DNA from: Azolla caroliniana
Taxonomy: Eukaryota > Polypodiophyta
NCBI GenBank assembly: GCA_043228905.1
Contig: JBHGNT010000006.1
Span: 1,116,001 to 1,180,000 of the forward strand
DNA length: 64,000 bases
Reading direction: 5' to 3'
Translations under genes and position numbers: made by a program
Notes under the pieces: generated by a model
Told to the model about the DNA's origin: nothing
Databases searched by the model: none
The model's input: the letters and a program-made list of their open reading frames with translations, nothing else
In this document: in pieces, positions 11,640-24,965 of the stretch
Layout of the letters: each line of letters opens with the position of its first letter
Position numbering within the stretch: the first letter of the stretch is position 1

Positions 11640-11963
11640 ACGATGAAGCCCTAGGGTTAATTGCACCTTCCCCTTAATCACACTTCATTATTAAACAAAA
11701 CTAATCATGAAGGTCTAGGCTTAATTGCACCTTCCCCTTAATCACACTTCATTATTAAACGAAACTAATCATGAAGGCCTAGGCTTAATTGCATCTTCCC
11801 CTTAATCACACTTCATTATTAAACTAAACTAATCATGAAGACCTAGGCTTAATTGCATCTTCCCCTTAATCACACTTCATTATTAAACTAAACTAATCAT
11901 GAAGACCTAGGCTTAATTGCATCTTCCCCTTAATCACACTTCATTGTTAAACTAAACTAATCA
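11640..11963. repeat. 64-bp tandem repeat, five copies
   Basis: The unit TGAAGACCTAGGCTTAATTG... CTTCATTATTAAAC recurs at 11644, 11708, 11772, 11836 and 11900, an exact 64-bp period. The first copy is the most diverged and the last three are nearly identical. Confidence 0.95.
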
Positions 11964-14900
11964 GAGCGAGCGAGCTCGACCTTGTCGTTCTTCTGTCATC
12001 GATTGATTGATGGATAGTCAGTCGGCTGTCTTCTTATCGGGTGCACATTTTATTGAACCTTTTCCACTCCTCTTAATTTCCTTTTAATTCTCCTCCCATC
12101 TTTACCCATCTCTCTTCTCTGATCTTTTCCTCTGCGTGTGCAAGCGGTCTGTTCCTATTCCTCTTTTCCGTTTTAAGTTTTCTTTTTCGTTTCTCTTCTA
12201 AAGCTGTTTCCATTTCGGTGTGTCTGTTTCGGCTTTCTGTTTTGTCTTTCTATTCATGTTTCTGTTGAATCGGTTTCTTTTAAATTTTGGGTTTACTTTA
12301 CTTTTACATATTCACATAGCATGATTCCGCAACCAAGATATGAGAGAGATTCTAGGCATTCCCTCTCATATCATAGTAATGAAAAAAAGGTTGTTTGGAT
12401 TTACTGCTTGTTGAAACATCGTATTATCTGTTGCATACGAATCACGGAGAGGCCATGGACATGGTGCTCGTGATGGTAAAGGAAACTGCAAAATGTTTTG
12501 CAGGAAATTAGTCTTAGATATTTTGGCAAAGCAGAACAAAAAATGCCTAGTAAGTTTACGGTTTGGAAGAAGACTGTGGAAAATAAAGCAGCAAAAAGTG
12601 TTCCCACATGTTTTGGGCTGATCATTCTTTCTTCCTATTCTTGTGCTCTTCTCTCATGAAGCCATTTCGCAGATATCATAAATGCACCATGACTAATTGC
12701 AGGAACCGTTTAAGAACAAAAAAGCTATACATATTTGCATTTTAGACGAAGTTGTGGCCAGGATATAAAATAGTAATGAAGTTACTCGAACCAATAGAAC
12801 ACTATTGTTTCATCTATCAAATGAATGTGGATCTATTGGTTGATTTACTCCACATACTCAAAAGATCTAGTCTTACTTACGGTTCCATCCAACTGTCAAT
12901 AACTTTGCAGCTTTTCATTATTATGGAAGAGCAAGGGCTCTTAGATGAGGATTGGTATCATGTGATCTTACACATTACAATAGTCAATTTGTCTGTGTCA
13001 AGTTGCATCCAGGCCTCATTTGACATGATAGAAATACTTGTACCAAGTGGTGGTGCTCACAACAGGATGGTGTGGTAAACGAGGATACCATTCGAGGATT
13101 TATCTTAATGTGATATTCAAATAATCGTTGCTCCCATTGATCCCTTAAAACTAGAGGAGGAATATCCTTCAAGAAATTGTTTATGACTTCTGTTGTCCTG
13201 GCTCAGGAGAAGGGGAATCACAAGTCAGGAATTGACATCTAGGTTCCATGTGATGAAACTGGTAAACAAACCACTGGGTCCTGAATAATGTATTAGACAC
13301 CGAGATATCATGCAACACTTATTTCTGGTATTGCATTACTTAAACCTTAACCTCTCAAAAAAGGTGAACAATTAGGATATACTTGATTGGAAATTGGAGA
13401 GTACCTACAGATTGAGGCAATATGTCCCGTCCTAGTATTCCAGAAACCATTTGAATACAATCAGGGTAAAAGTTAGGAACCTCGTGGATTTACCAAATAT
13501 AAGTGTTTGTGTCATTTTATTGAGTAGAAAACCGTAGCATTATAGATTATTTTTAAAAATTTCCAAAAAATTAGTTTTTCTTATAGGATATTGTTTGTGA
13601 TTCCATATTTTGCTTTGTAAAATTTGTGAATCTTTTCAAAATTATGATCGTTAAAGTATAACCATAAAACTCCCAAAATCTGTGGAAACCAAGCTATTTG
13701 GCAATAAATAATTTCCAGATTGTTTCCTTGGATACAATACTTTTGTAACCCCAAGGACTGGCGTCCTTTCATACATTACCAAAATCAGGTGAGCACATGA
13801 TTAATAACAGTATACAATATTATTGGTCTTTTATTCTAAAGTTCGATTAGTGCCAAATAGGCAAGGATTGACTAGTTCAGAGAATGAATTAACATTGATG
13901 ACTGGTGCCTTATTGGGTGCAAAGCATTTATGTCTCCAATGCTATGGACAAACATCATCTTTCATGTCCAATCATAAAGGAGATATGATGGTTCAGTGCA
14001 TTTGAAAGAGCTGCTTCATAGATGTGTGACCAAATGTCATATCTAGTACTTTGTATTGACGAACTAGTATCTACTGTACTGTATAATATGCTGCAACCCA
14101 TTTACCAACAAAGGGAAAGACGAAAGAGAAGTTATTTCTGATGATGAGATTTTGTATCTAGGGTGTTACATACCATGTTGCATCTTATTCACTAAAACCC
14201 ATAGAACAAGAGAACCGAAACAGAGATTTCATCTGGTCTTCATGATGCAAATTTATATGTAATGTGTCCTATAACATGTGGCAGTTCCTTTTCAGAAAAA
14301 AAAACTCGTCAAAGAGAGAATTCTTGTGATGTCTTGATGATGGAATCATGTATCTGGTATGTTGTATAATAATATGCTGCAGCTTATTTTTAAAGATAGT
14401 TTCTACGGCATGTCAGCCTCCTCTCAGTTGTTTCAATTCTTTTCTTTGCATTGACGACATAGTTCCAACAGTTTGCATGACTTTTGATATGTGAGAATGA
14501 TAGTATCCGTATGATCCACTGAACTTCCACCCTGCTATAGGTTTAATCCACAATCTTGGAAATGCAATACTAAGTTTTTAACAGAACTCTTTTGATATGG
14601 TGGCTCTCTCTATTCCAGATAAGGTGATATTCATCTAACATTGCTTCTAGCACATGTGCAGTCTTCAATGTCTTGATGTGCCCAACTTTATCCATTTTGG
14701 CGCCTTTACTTGGAAGCTTTGTGTTTGTTCCTTCAGCGAAACAACCATTTACATCCTCATCTATATACAAAGCATAAATCCCCTTCATAAGGAAAAACAT
14801 CTCAAAACAAAAGAGAAATTTATATGGGTCTGTGGAACAATGTCCATTCGTCAGGGTTTTCAGTTTAATGCATTTGGACACAATGCTGATAAGCTTAATA

Positions 14901-17900
14901 CTCCTGGTGATATAATGGAATTCAACATTACTTATGGTTTTATACACTTTTTGTTCATTGATATTTTATTCATTCTACCCATGCATTGATGTTGGCTATA
15001 CGTCTTGTACAATGGACAATTACAAAAGCTGTGAATTTTAAGCAAACATGTTTTTGCATTGAGCCTCATTAATTGCTAGTTAAAGGTCAACCCATTTACC
15101 CCTCTACCAAGGAAAACAAAGGGGTAGGTAGGTCCTTAGATGCATGAACCACCTAACATAGAGTGGAAGAACATCCCCAACATCTAGATTTAACTAAACT
15201 AGTTATTCTTTGGGGATGAAAACTAAGGAGAACTCGAAATTGAGCAAGATCATTCTATCTTATATAAGGCTCACCTTAGACATATTGACAAGATAGGAAT
15301 ATTATTGGGGGAACAATTTATTTATTTATTTATTTATTTTTGTGGGGGGGGGTTGTGGGACGGGGCGGGGCGGGGTTCAAATTTTTGTTGGAGCTATAAT
15401 TTTGGCCAAAGAGAAGATGGCGCGGTGTCGGGACTTAGAATCAATCTTAGGAAGATTTTTCAATTTCTCATAGTTTTTTAGATGGGTACTCACGCATCCA
15501 ATCATGTGTCATTTTTTGGCTCAGTCAATACTTGAAACAAATCCTATGATATATTTTGAAAAGGTGAACATGTGGATTCTGGAATCTTTGTCTTTGAACT
15601 CCACATGAAGAAAGGCACGATTAACTAACCAACAAACGAGTAGCAGAAAAGACGTGTACAAGGAAACAACATTGTTCTTGGGAAACATTTGGATGTTGGT
15701 TAACAAATAGAAAATGGGAGTTTCTCATGTGGTTACATTAGTTCACCTTGTACCAAATTCCATGAGATACAAAATGAGAAAGTTGCAAAGTAGTACAAGG
15801 ACTACACCTTCATTGTAATAACATCACCATCCATCTTGAATTTGTGAGGTAAAGATAAGCAAATTAATCATGTGATCGTGACTCATGAGTAATGGATTGC
15901 TTATGAAAGATCATGACTTCAATTTTTCATTGCTCTTAATTATGCTTGTTAATGCATTTGTGGTTCAAGATGAGATATATCTAGTGTGAATCGTGATGTT
16001 GTAAACTAGCAAATCTAATTAAAATTTATTATTATTTAGTTTCTTTTAGTGACCAACCTTATGAGAATTCAAAAGTTTGAAATTTAAATGGAACAAACTC
16101 AATATCACAACTTACAAGACATTTTAGTGATTTAATCTAATGGTGACAATAATGGCAATAAAGTGGGAGCCGTGTTGATGAAAGTGGATATCTCCAACGA
16201 TGCAATGAAAATGCCATTAGAGATCATGATTGTGATCTATCAAGGCGGAACGTTACTCTAACTTGTAAAGTTCAAGAAGTCATAACCAAGAGATTGATTT
16301 ACAAGAATATGGTCTTCATATATACGTGTCTTTGAGCTACCAAAGGATGAACTTAATAATCTACTTTATTGGTTATTGAGCTGCCCTTTATGCTATGTTG
16401 ACCGCTTCTTAACTTATGGAATGGCCACCAAGACTAGCTACCAAAGGATGAACTTAATAATCTACTTTATTGGCTATTCAGCTGCCCTGTATGCTACATT
16501 GACCACTTCTTAGCTTATGGAATGGCCACCAAGACTTTCTGCATGTTTTTGAAGAGCAAATCAGTTTCTTAGGTGGAAATGTCATCTTATTGCTTTTAAA
16601 ATGTGAATGATAAATTTACAATAAATTTTATTTTTGGTCAGCCATGAATTCATTATCATTCCTTCATATTTTGTATCATTATTTCTAGTAAATCTACACT
16701 ATTCTTATCAAAAGGGTCGGAATATATTATTCCCCATCAATTCCATAACCATTTGAGTATTGTGTTGACAATATATATATTAGACAATTGTAGCAATAAT
16801 GCATTTATAACAAGACATCGACACTTGGAGTACATGTGCACATTAAAATAATAAAACTTCCAATGACATGAAATTTCTTGTGATAGGTAAAACATCAATA
16901 TTTCTTCAATATATCATTTGATATCCTTACTCCCATATGAATTACCACGTTTTAAGAAAACATGATTAATATTATCTAGAGCATGGTATCTTGACAAGTT
17001 TAAAACCTTTTCATATTGACCAATATACATATGAAAATTTGGCTTACAACCCAATGTTGGTGGAATATTGTTGTCGATACAAAAAGACTTTGAATTTTTG
17101 CACTTGTGAAGGCTTTATAAGAGGCAAACATGGGGCTTTATATTTTACAAACCCTAAAACTAGAACTTTGCCAACAATACCAAGTTATTTACTCATATAT
17201 AATATATTACCAAATGGAGACTCTTAATCGCATTGTTAGCTCATGAAGCAAAATCTAAATCATGTAAACAACTTGGCGCATCTTAGAACAAATGTCGTAG
17301 GAAGGCAATTGCTTAACACCCGCTATAGAATGAAGAGAATGTGTTGTCTTGGTTTTATTAAAGGCTTTGTCTAATTAGTAAAAACTGTTGCTAAATATCT
17401 AAAGTTCAACAAAGAGTCTAATTCCTAAGAATAAAAATATTTCAGCTTAACTAAAAACAATGTGAAATATGTGCACTTCCATGCTCTTGGCACAAATTGA
17501 GTAAGAGGAAACTCTAGTGAACCATCTGCAAATTACAATTGTGTTTCAAATTGAAGAAAACAAGAAAGGAAACAAGACTATTTTTCGCAATTGATGCCAG
17601 ATGGTGTATAAAGGATATTGGTTTTTACATTTGGGCGAACACATTTTAAACTTACTTTAGGCCATAAATGCACCGTCTTGTTTGTGATTTGTAGTTGTTG
17701 TATGCTATCATCTCACACGAAGGTTCTCATTGGTAACATAAGTTAGTAATTACAAAATCTGTTGTCTTTAATGGAACCACCCAAATTATGGTCTCATGTG
17801 AATGTCTGTAAAATTTGAGTGGCAAAAAATGAGAATCGAGGATATTGATCTATGAATTCCTACTTTGGTATATGATAGGAAGAATATTAATAATGCGGTG

Positions 17901-18380
17901 ACTATTAGTTTCAAATAAATGAAATTATCATTTTTTTTGGAAAAAAAGTATCCTTCGATAATCGATTGGTGAAACTAAGATATTATTGAAGAGAGACCTT
18001 GGATCAATGAAACTAAGGTATTTCTCAAGAGAGTTATTGGAATTTATTGAGAGAGATTGAATACTAAATTTCATGAGATGGGTTAATCTTTATACTTTCC
18101 CAAAATTTACCTTTGTTTTCGAGGAAGCATGAAACCGCCCTCCCATGGGAATGTCTATAAAAGTTGAGGACGTGCGTGAAAAAGCAAGGGGACGTATTCC
18201 TTCTTTATGCAATTCTATAAGCAAGACAAGCCACTCTTGGAATTACGGGGGGCGTCAACCCAAAACCGTCAACGATTGTTTGTAAAGCTCGATGAAATTT
18301 GGATAAGCACAACGACACGATGGGTACTGCATCCAACATATAGACGTGTGCAGTCATTCGTGTATTAGGCTTATTTAGCT
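11964..18380. other. Spacer without a recognised gene
   Basis: 12050-12310 is pyrimidine-rich and looks like a plant promoter or 5' leader on the plus strand, but no exon that I recognise follows. A hairpin GATATGAGAG/CTCTCATATC lies at 12337-12372. A 101-bp direct duplication lies at 16335-16435 and 16436-16536 (AGCTACCAAAGGATGAACTT). A G-rich tract (GGGACGGGGCGGGGCGGGG) lies at 15357-15375. The minus-strand frame at 14570-14947 contains a protein-like stretch (LPSKGAKMDKVGHIKTLKTA) that I cannot assign; 12752-13078 is likewise unassigned. Confidence 0.4.
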
Positions 18381-19173
18381 CAATTTTGCCCGTTCTTTCG
18401 GGGAACCATGTTCCCTAGTAGCAAGGGTCGTATGAATTTCTTTTTATTTTCAACCCGAATTTGTGTATGGGAAGGCATGTTTCTCACCGCTAAGGCTGCC
18501 GCACGGTTTGCGTGGGGGGGGGGGGGGGGGTTGGAGAGCCATCAATCGCGTGTGGGAACACACTCGATGAGAGAGAGTGTGTGTGTGTGTGTGTGAAGGC
18601 ATAGTGGAGCGAGTGGATAAGGTTGGGGTTGTCCGGGCGGACAAGTGTGAAAGTGGAATGGTCACGTGAAACACCCTCGTTGACGAAGACCTATTAAGGA
18701 AACGGATGAGGCGGGCGAAGTTTGAAAGGGAAGGGGGGTGGGAGGAGGCCAATGGGAAGCGGACACGTGGGCGGGGGACGCCAACGAGGGCCGTTTCAAA
18801 AGTCACAACAAAATCACAAGGCGGACAGAATAAAATTGAGAAAGAAAGAGAGATACTTCCACGTTTCCCATTACCCTTCTTCTTCTTCTTCTTCCTCCTC
18901 CCCTGTTCCCCCCTCCTCCTCTGTTTCTTAATCCTTCCAATTAAGGTCAGAGCTCCTTCCTAATCACCCTTCACTTATTAACACCTTCCTAATAACCTTC
19001 AAATTCTACACACTCCCCTTAATCCTCACACTTTATAAACTCCTTCACACACACACACACACACACACTCCTAGAGAGAGTGAGAGAGAGAGAAATATAT
19101 ACATATTATACACCACACACTCCTTCAATTTTGTGCCAATCTATCTATCTATATAGAGACAGAGATAGAGAGA
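18381..19173 (+). promoter_or_regulatory. Upstream region of the neutral invertase gene
   Basis: It contains a G run at about 18514-18530, a short GT tract, a pyrimidine-rich stretch at 18866-18960 (CTTCTTCTTC) and, 140 bp before the start codon, CTTTATAAAC at 19031-19040. The last is the best TATA-box candidate. The inferred leader carries CA (19046-19069) and GA tracts. The start of transcription is not determined. Confidence 0.35.
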
Positions 19174-21782
19174 ATGCCCCCCCTTCCTGACAACACTTCC
19201 TCAATTGCTGCACCTTTGTCACCTGACGTGGATTTCTCCTTCCCCATGGATATCCCAAGCCATGCCCCTGGAATTGCCTCCAAATTAGAGAAAGCACTGA
19301 GTAGATCCAAGTCGAGGAGTATAGCCGTTTCTCGAATAAACTCTAGAGCATTTACTTCGGACTACCTCGAAGCGCTTCACATCGACACCCCTCCTTTTGT
19401 GAGAACCCCCAGTGTCAAATCTATAGCTTCCCTACTGGATCAGGAAGAAACGACTCCAAGATCGCCGTCTTCCGATATCTTTACCTCACAGGTTCCATTT
19501 GAACCCAACCCGACCTTTTTCGATGCATGGGATTGCCTTCGCAAGTCGATCGTGACATTCGCTGGTGAGCCGGTCGGCACAATTGCTGCCTTAGATCCTT
19601 CAGAAGAAACCCTCAACTACAACCAGGTATCTCATTGTCGGAACTCGGACATCCCGTTAGAATGAGCTTCTGCAGGCAAGGTGGAGCACACCTAGCTCGG
19701 TGTGATTGGGAGTACTGATGGGTTGTTGGCCCCCCTCCTACCACATCTATTCGAGGTGTGTGGAACCTCCCATGCCGAAGCTCGAAATGTTAAACACTGT
19801 ACTGAAACATGGAGTGAATTGGGCTCCTTTCCATGGGAAATGCTAGGGCTCTTCCACATGTGGGCAAAGGGCATTATGAGCAAATGCCTATATGACTTTA
19901 ATGAAAATCATGCTAGGGCCCTTTGAAAGTTCTTCTTCTCTTAGAATTCACATACTGTGGTTCAAACATGTGTAGGGAGGGAGAGTAGAGGATTTCCCAC
20001 ATGTGAAAATTTTTAAGACTTCCTGTCAATATGTATATCCATGGGCAAATTACTTGCCTTTCCATCTTCTATATATAATCGCCTTCCTTGTTTTTGCAGG
20101 TTTTCGTACGTGATTTCGTTCCGAGCGCACTAGCGTTCCTCATGAACAATGAGACAGAGATTGTGAAGAACTTCTTATTGAAGGCGATCCGGCTTCAATC
20201 GAATTGGGAAAAGACAATTGACAATTTCACCCTCGGCAAAGGTGCAATGCCGGCCAGTTTCAAGGTGCACATCGATCCTCTACGCAACCAGGAAAAGATA
20301 ACTGCTGATTTCGGAGAGAGCGCAATCGGAAGGGTGGCTCCGGTGGATTCCGGATTCTGGTGGATAATTCTTTTACGAGCTTATTGCAAGTGTGTTGGGG
20401 ATTCCACTCTCGCGGAACGTCCCGATTGTCAGCAAGGCATGGGGCTCATCTTGAATCTCTGCCTTGCCGAAGGCTTCGATACATTCCCGACACTCCTTTG
20501 TGCTGACGGATGCTCCATGGTGGATCGGAGAATGGTGAGTTATTAACATGTTACATAACATACAAAGTATGTTGTTGTGGAAGGTTCGGTATGAATACAA
20601 ATCTCACATGGGTGACTTTTTACTTTATAAAATCATTGAAGGCCAACTAATTAGTTGTTGACATTGTATTCAATATATATACATATATATACAAACGTGT
20701 GGTACTTGTGCATCCACATTAAAATGAGACACAAGATTGGTCATCGCCATTACTAAACTCCTTTTGGCCATCGAATTCTTCTCCCAGGGCATTTATGGCT
20801 ATCCAATTGACATTCAATCTCTCTTTTATATGGCACTCAAATGCGCGAGATCGATGCTTAAACAAGACACTACTACGAAGGAGCTCATCGAAAGAATCGA
20901 TAAACGGCTACGAGCTTTAAGCTACCACATGCGATCATATTATTGGCTCGATTTCGAGCAACTCAATAAGGTGTACCGTTATAAGACGGAAGAGTACTCG
21001 CATACGGCTGTCAACAAGTTCAATGTCATTCCTGACTCCATCCCTGATTGGGTGTTCGACTTTGTCCCTACGAAAGGAGGTTATTTCATCGGGAACGTGA
21101 GCCCAGCAAGGATGGATTTCCGATGGTTTTGTTTGGGTAATTGCGTTGCGATCTTGTCATCGCTCGCAACCCCATCCCAAGAGGAAGGGATCATGGATTT
21201 ATTCGAGGAGCGATGGGAAGAGCTCATCGGAGAACTACCTCTTAAGATAACATATCCGGCATTGGAGAATCATGAATGGAGGATAGAAACAGGTTGTGAT
21301 CCCAAAAATACACGATGGAGCTACCACAATGGTGGTTCATGGCCAGGTAGATTTTGGTGATCTATCTAGTTTTCATGTCTCAAGATGTTCCTTTAGTCTA
21401 GAGTGTACATTTTGTATATTATAAAGTTCTATATTGCGGTGGTCAAGTGTAACCCATCTATTTATTGGTCCTTCTCTTTGCAGTGCTCGTATGGTTGTTC
21501 ACAGCTGCATGTATCAAAGCAGGTAGGCCTCACATGGCAGAGAAAGCTATTAAACTACTTGAAACTAGGCTCTCCAAGGATAGTTGGCCCGAGTATTATG
21601 ATGGGAAACTTGGCCGGTATATCGGAAAGCAAGCTCGAAAGTACCAAACGTGGTCGATAGCGGGATATTTGGTGGCCAAGATGATGTTGGAAGACCCATC
21701 TAATTTGGGTCTCATCACATTAGACGGAGACGCAAAGAAGGCCAACAATGGCATGCCAAGATCGGCCTCATGGACCGTATGA
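19174..21782 (+). CDS. CINV: Alkaline/neutral invertase, cytosolic type (GH100)
   Basis: It hydrolyses sucrose to glucose and fructose at neutral pH in the cytosol. There are four exons: 19174-19626, 20100-20534, 20788-21346 and 21484-21782. All introns are GT-AG, and the spliced length of 1746 nt divides exactly into 581 codons plus TGA. Family signatures run across the joints: [18 protein letters not shown] over intron 1, [18 protein letters not shown] in exon 2, then [14 protein letters not shown] over intron 2, and [19 protein letters not shown] over intron 3. Residues 1-120 are the variable, Ser/Arg-rich N-terminus. There is no obvious transit peptide, and the total length fits the beta (cytosolic) clade rather than the longer organellar clade. 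The first ATG follows a TATA-like leader and is the only good start. Codons look ordinary and no frame damage is seen, so it is probably functional. The exact paralogue is unknown. Confidence 0.93.
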
Positions 21783-22101
21783 AAGCGTTCCGATATATGT
21801 GTTGTGTATATTACATTATACATGGGGCTACCACCATTCATTATTCAGTTTTCTTTACATGTATTGATCAAATCCCATGCCCCCAACACATTTCTAAAGA
21901 GGGGCAACAAAATCCAAATCTATTGTTTCATAAATGTCACATTCCTCTTTTTACTTTTGAGAAACGTTGTCCCATTTGACTTGTATCCATAGAAACCCAA
22001 TCAATCCAAATCTAGATTTCTTTATGGTGTGGGGCAAACATTAGGTCCCATCAATGTTATTAGAAATAGTCTTTATGATAGACAATCATTGACCACGACA
22101 C

Positions 22102-22104
<3 letters not shown>

Positions 22105-22184
<80 letters not shown>
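22105..22184. repeat. (GA)40 microsatellite
   Basis: Eighty uninterrupted bases of GA, the longest perfect dinucleotide run in the window. Confidence 0.97.
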
Positions 22185-22188
<4 letters not shown>

Positions 22189-23927
22189 TTGAGTCTTGAG
22201 TCTTGACCTCTATATTTTGCGCTTTTTGCATATCAAAGGTCACGCTAGCCACAATATCTAGATGTCCTTATGGTATACAATTTTATGACTAAGCCAAATT
22301 GAACATTGTCACATGTTCAATTTGGCTTATTGTCATTTGTTGCGACTTAAATTTTTTGTCGAGTGTTTTGTTCATGTAAATCCTCTATATCGCACATGTT
22401 CGAGGTCCACTTGATGAAGGGATAGTTAATTGTAAACTTCCATGAAATAAATATGCATTTAGAAAGGATGATACATTAATCAATATGTCACTATACCCGT
22501 CTCTTGTATATGTAACCAAACTCATATGTATATATTCATACAAACATATATTTATAGTCTTCACATAGGAATATTGAAACCAACATCTTGGCCATTCAAG
22601 GCCAAGTATACCTTGATATTGTCACAACTTTGCATGAAGGCAATGGATAATTGTTGTGGTGTATCAGATTCCCATTTGTGTATCCTTATCTAGATTTATG
22701 AATAAGTTTGCATTAAAATTTAGATTTTGAAAAATAAGTGAACTTCAAGATTACATATACATAATCATAATTATGCGCAAATTTATCAAGACGACCTAGG
22801 GGAAGAAATTGTAGGATTTATAATCCATAAATTGTCTCTTAGAGGAAATAATAAATTTTGAGCTCTAACATTTATAACTATTGAAGACTACAATATTTTC
22901 AAAGGAGTTTTAATCGTGATTAAGCAATTCTATAATTTCTCATACCTATATGAACCATTTTACAAACTAACACTTGTAATATGAAAGCTTCTCTCTCTTA
23001 CCCATTGATTTGAACAAATCGTTGATTAAATACCCCAATTTGTGTGATTATGTGGATTAATTTATTATTTTAAGTGTTTCATAAGCCTTCTACCCTACTT
23101 TCAATATGTTGATATGCCGTAGTAGATTCCCTTGCACAAATATTCCTCTTGCAATGGTCTTTTGATTGCACCTAAAAACTTGTATTGGAACATATGAAAA
23201 AAAATACCTATGACATACCCACATGCTCAACTAGTATTTGTTATTCTTCCAAATAAAGTTAACTTTACTAATGCTAACCAAATTTAAGAGACATTTTAGA
23301 AGCCAAACACTTGTTATCATACATTTTACAAGCAAGACTCCTCTTCATTGCATAATCCTTCACTACATTCTTTGTTCTTTGAAATTTAGCAATGGCTTAT
23401 ATTTGATACCACAAAAGAAAGATTAATGAAGATATTAGTCTTTAGTTAAGAGGGGGATTATCAATAACCATGTGTATCAAGAAGATATTAAAGATGGGGT
23501 TGGAATAGAATAAATGATAGTTCTAATGACAAACAACAAGATGAGCGTTAATTACATGCATTGAAGTGTGCAGTTTATTTGTTAAGCGAAGAATTTGGTT
23601 TTGTAGTAAATGCAACTTATGTCGTATATTGTATGAAGCATGAGCCTCCTTAATTTCCCCATGTCTTGATACACTGGTATTGGAAAAAATGCGCCATTCA
23701 CAAAGGAATCTATCGATGCATCATGAAGCAAGTACATCTCATCTTCCAAACCATTTTTCCATATGTTGCATCAAATGGGAACATAAAACTTTTGGTTTTA
23801 TGTGTCTTTTGGATCTCTTCCCTTGTTTCCCATGTAGTTCTAGAAGGTCAAGTAAGGGACTTTTTTGAAACATAAGCATACAGTGGTGTTGCTCGTGGGT
23901 TGTAATATTACTCACACATGAGCCCAA

Positions 23928-24022
23928 ATGGATTTAGCTCAGTTGGTAAGGTTGATTCATGTATGTATACCAGAAGGTCATGTTCAATCCTTACATTTAA
24001 TGGTGGCACCTAAAAAAAAAAG
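23928..24022 (+). mobile_element. tRNA-derived SINE-like sequence
   Basis: GGATTTAGCTCAGTTGGTAAGG matches an internal Pol III A box and D arm. About 40 bp later GTCATGTTCAATCCTTA resembles a B box and T arm, and the unit ends in a short poly(A) run (24012-24021). A SINE head or tRNA-derived retroposon fits. It cannot be a tRNA gene because the acceptor and anticodon stems do not pair. Confidence 0.55.
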
Positions 24023-24513
24023 AGGTACAATAGTTGAAACTTGAACCAAGACCTTGAAGTTTGTAGTGTACAGAAAAGTGAAAGAGATAGATACTTAATG
24101 GAACTATTTCACTTTAAATTCCATTTTGTTGATGTCTTTAACATTTGGTTTCCTCATGACATGAAGTGCTATCATGTTATTTTAGACAAGCACCATAATC
24201 TAGTAGAGAGCATTGTAATTCTTTGCAAAAATACTTACTTGTGTCCCCTAGATTATTATTTTGGCTCAGAAAGAGTTATTGAACTCTAGGTTTAATTGTT
24301 TGTTTTATTTAGGAGTCAATTAAGAGGTGGGAGATGTCGTTGACACTCAATCTCAAAGAATTTTTGAGTTTGTTGAAACATAATAACTATTAAGCATCCG
24401 CCTATTTATGGGTTAAGTTGGCAATACATAAAGAATATGACATTAATGTAAGGTCCTTTACCTGTACAAACTGAAGGGTAACCATGGGTTGATTTGTGTT
24501 TATGGGGGGTATA

Positions 24514-24954
24514 TGTCAGGAATAGCACTAAAATAGAGATGGAATTAGTATTAAGAACAACAGTACTATTAGTACTAAGATGACGGGATTGCGTAAGATT
24601 CCCGAGAGAGGAAGTGAGAAGAGGAGAGAGAGAGAGATAGCGAGAATGAGAGAGAGAGAGAGAGATGATGACAGCAGCTATATATTATGTGAAAAGATAA
24701 GTACAAGCGGCTAAGAGGCTTAAGACTGGCGTTGAACCAATTTGGTTCAAAACAATGCCTTGTGCCTCCTTTTATAGTGTTTTTAGGAATAATCCTGAAG
24801 CTTCTAGAATGCTCCAGAAAGATCTGGAATATACATCAATTTTCTATGATAAAGTATAAATGAAAATAGTATCCTACAAAATACAATTCATAATCTAATG
24901 GTAAGAGCTCGACCCATGTAGCATAAAGTCATGGGTTCGAGTCTTGCCATGACA
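24514..24954 (-). repeat. 3' LTR of chromovirus F (441 bp)
   Basis: On the plus strand it reads TGTCAGGAATAGCAC ... CTTGCCATGACA. A TATA box (CTATAAAAGG on the minus strand) lies at about 24768-24777. A tRNA-like module antisense to the element (AATGGTAAGAGCTCG ... GGGTTCGAGTC) occupies about 24898-24945 at the start of U3. Confidence 0.95.
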
Positions 24955-24965
24955 CTATCTCCCCC

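Larger units (their letters stand above)
21783..24513. other. Spacer with microsatellite and retroposon remnants
   Basis: This is the 3' flank of the invertase gene, then AT-rich sequence. It holds a (GA)40 tract (22105-22184), a segment at about 23286-23440 that is a diverged copy of 32240-32370 (AGAAGCCAAACACT, AGCAATGGCT, AAAGAAAGATTAATGAAGATAT), and the SINE head at 23928. No coding gene is recognised. Confidence 0.5.

Noticed and set aside
12337-12372. MITE hairpin
   Set aside because: The 10-bp arms are perfect, but there is no wider terminal repeat or target duplication.
12752-13078. Gene following the pyrimidine-rich leader-like region
   Set aside because: No motif or family was recognised and the frame is short. 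The leader-like sequence alone is not enough.
14570-14947. Minus-strand 125-codon gene
   Set aside because: Part looks protein-like (LPSKGAKMDKVGHIKTLKTA), but I recognise no family, splice context or neighbouring exon.
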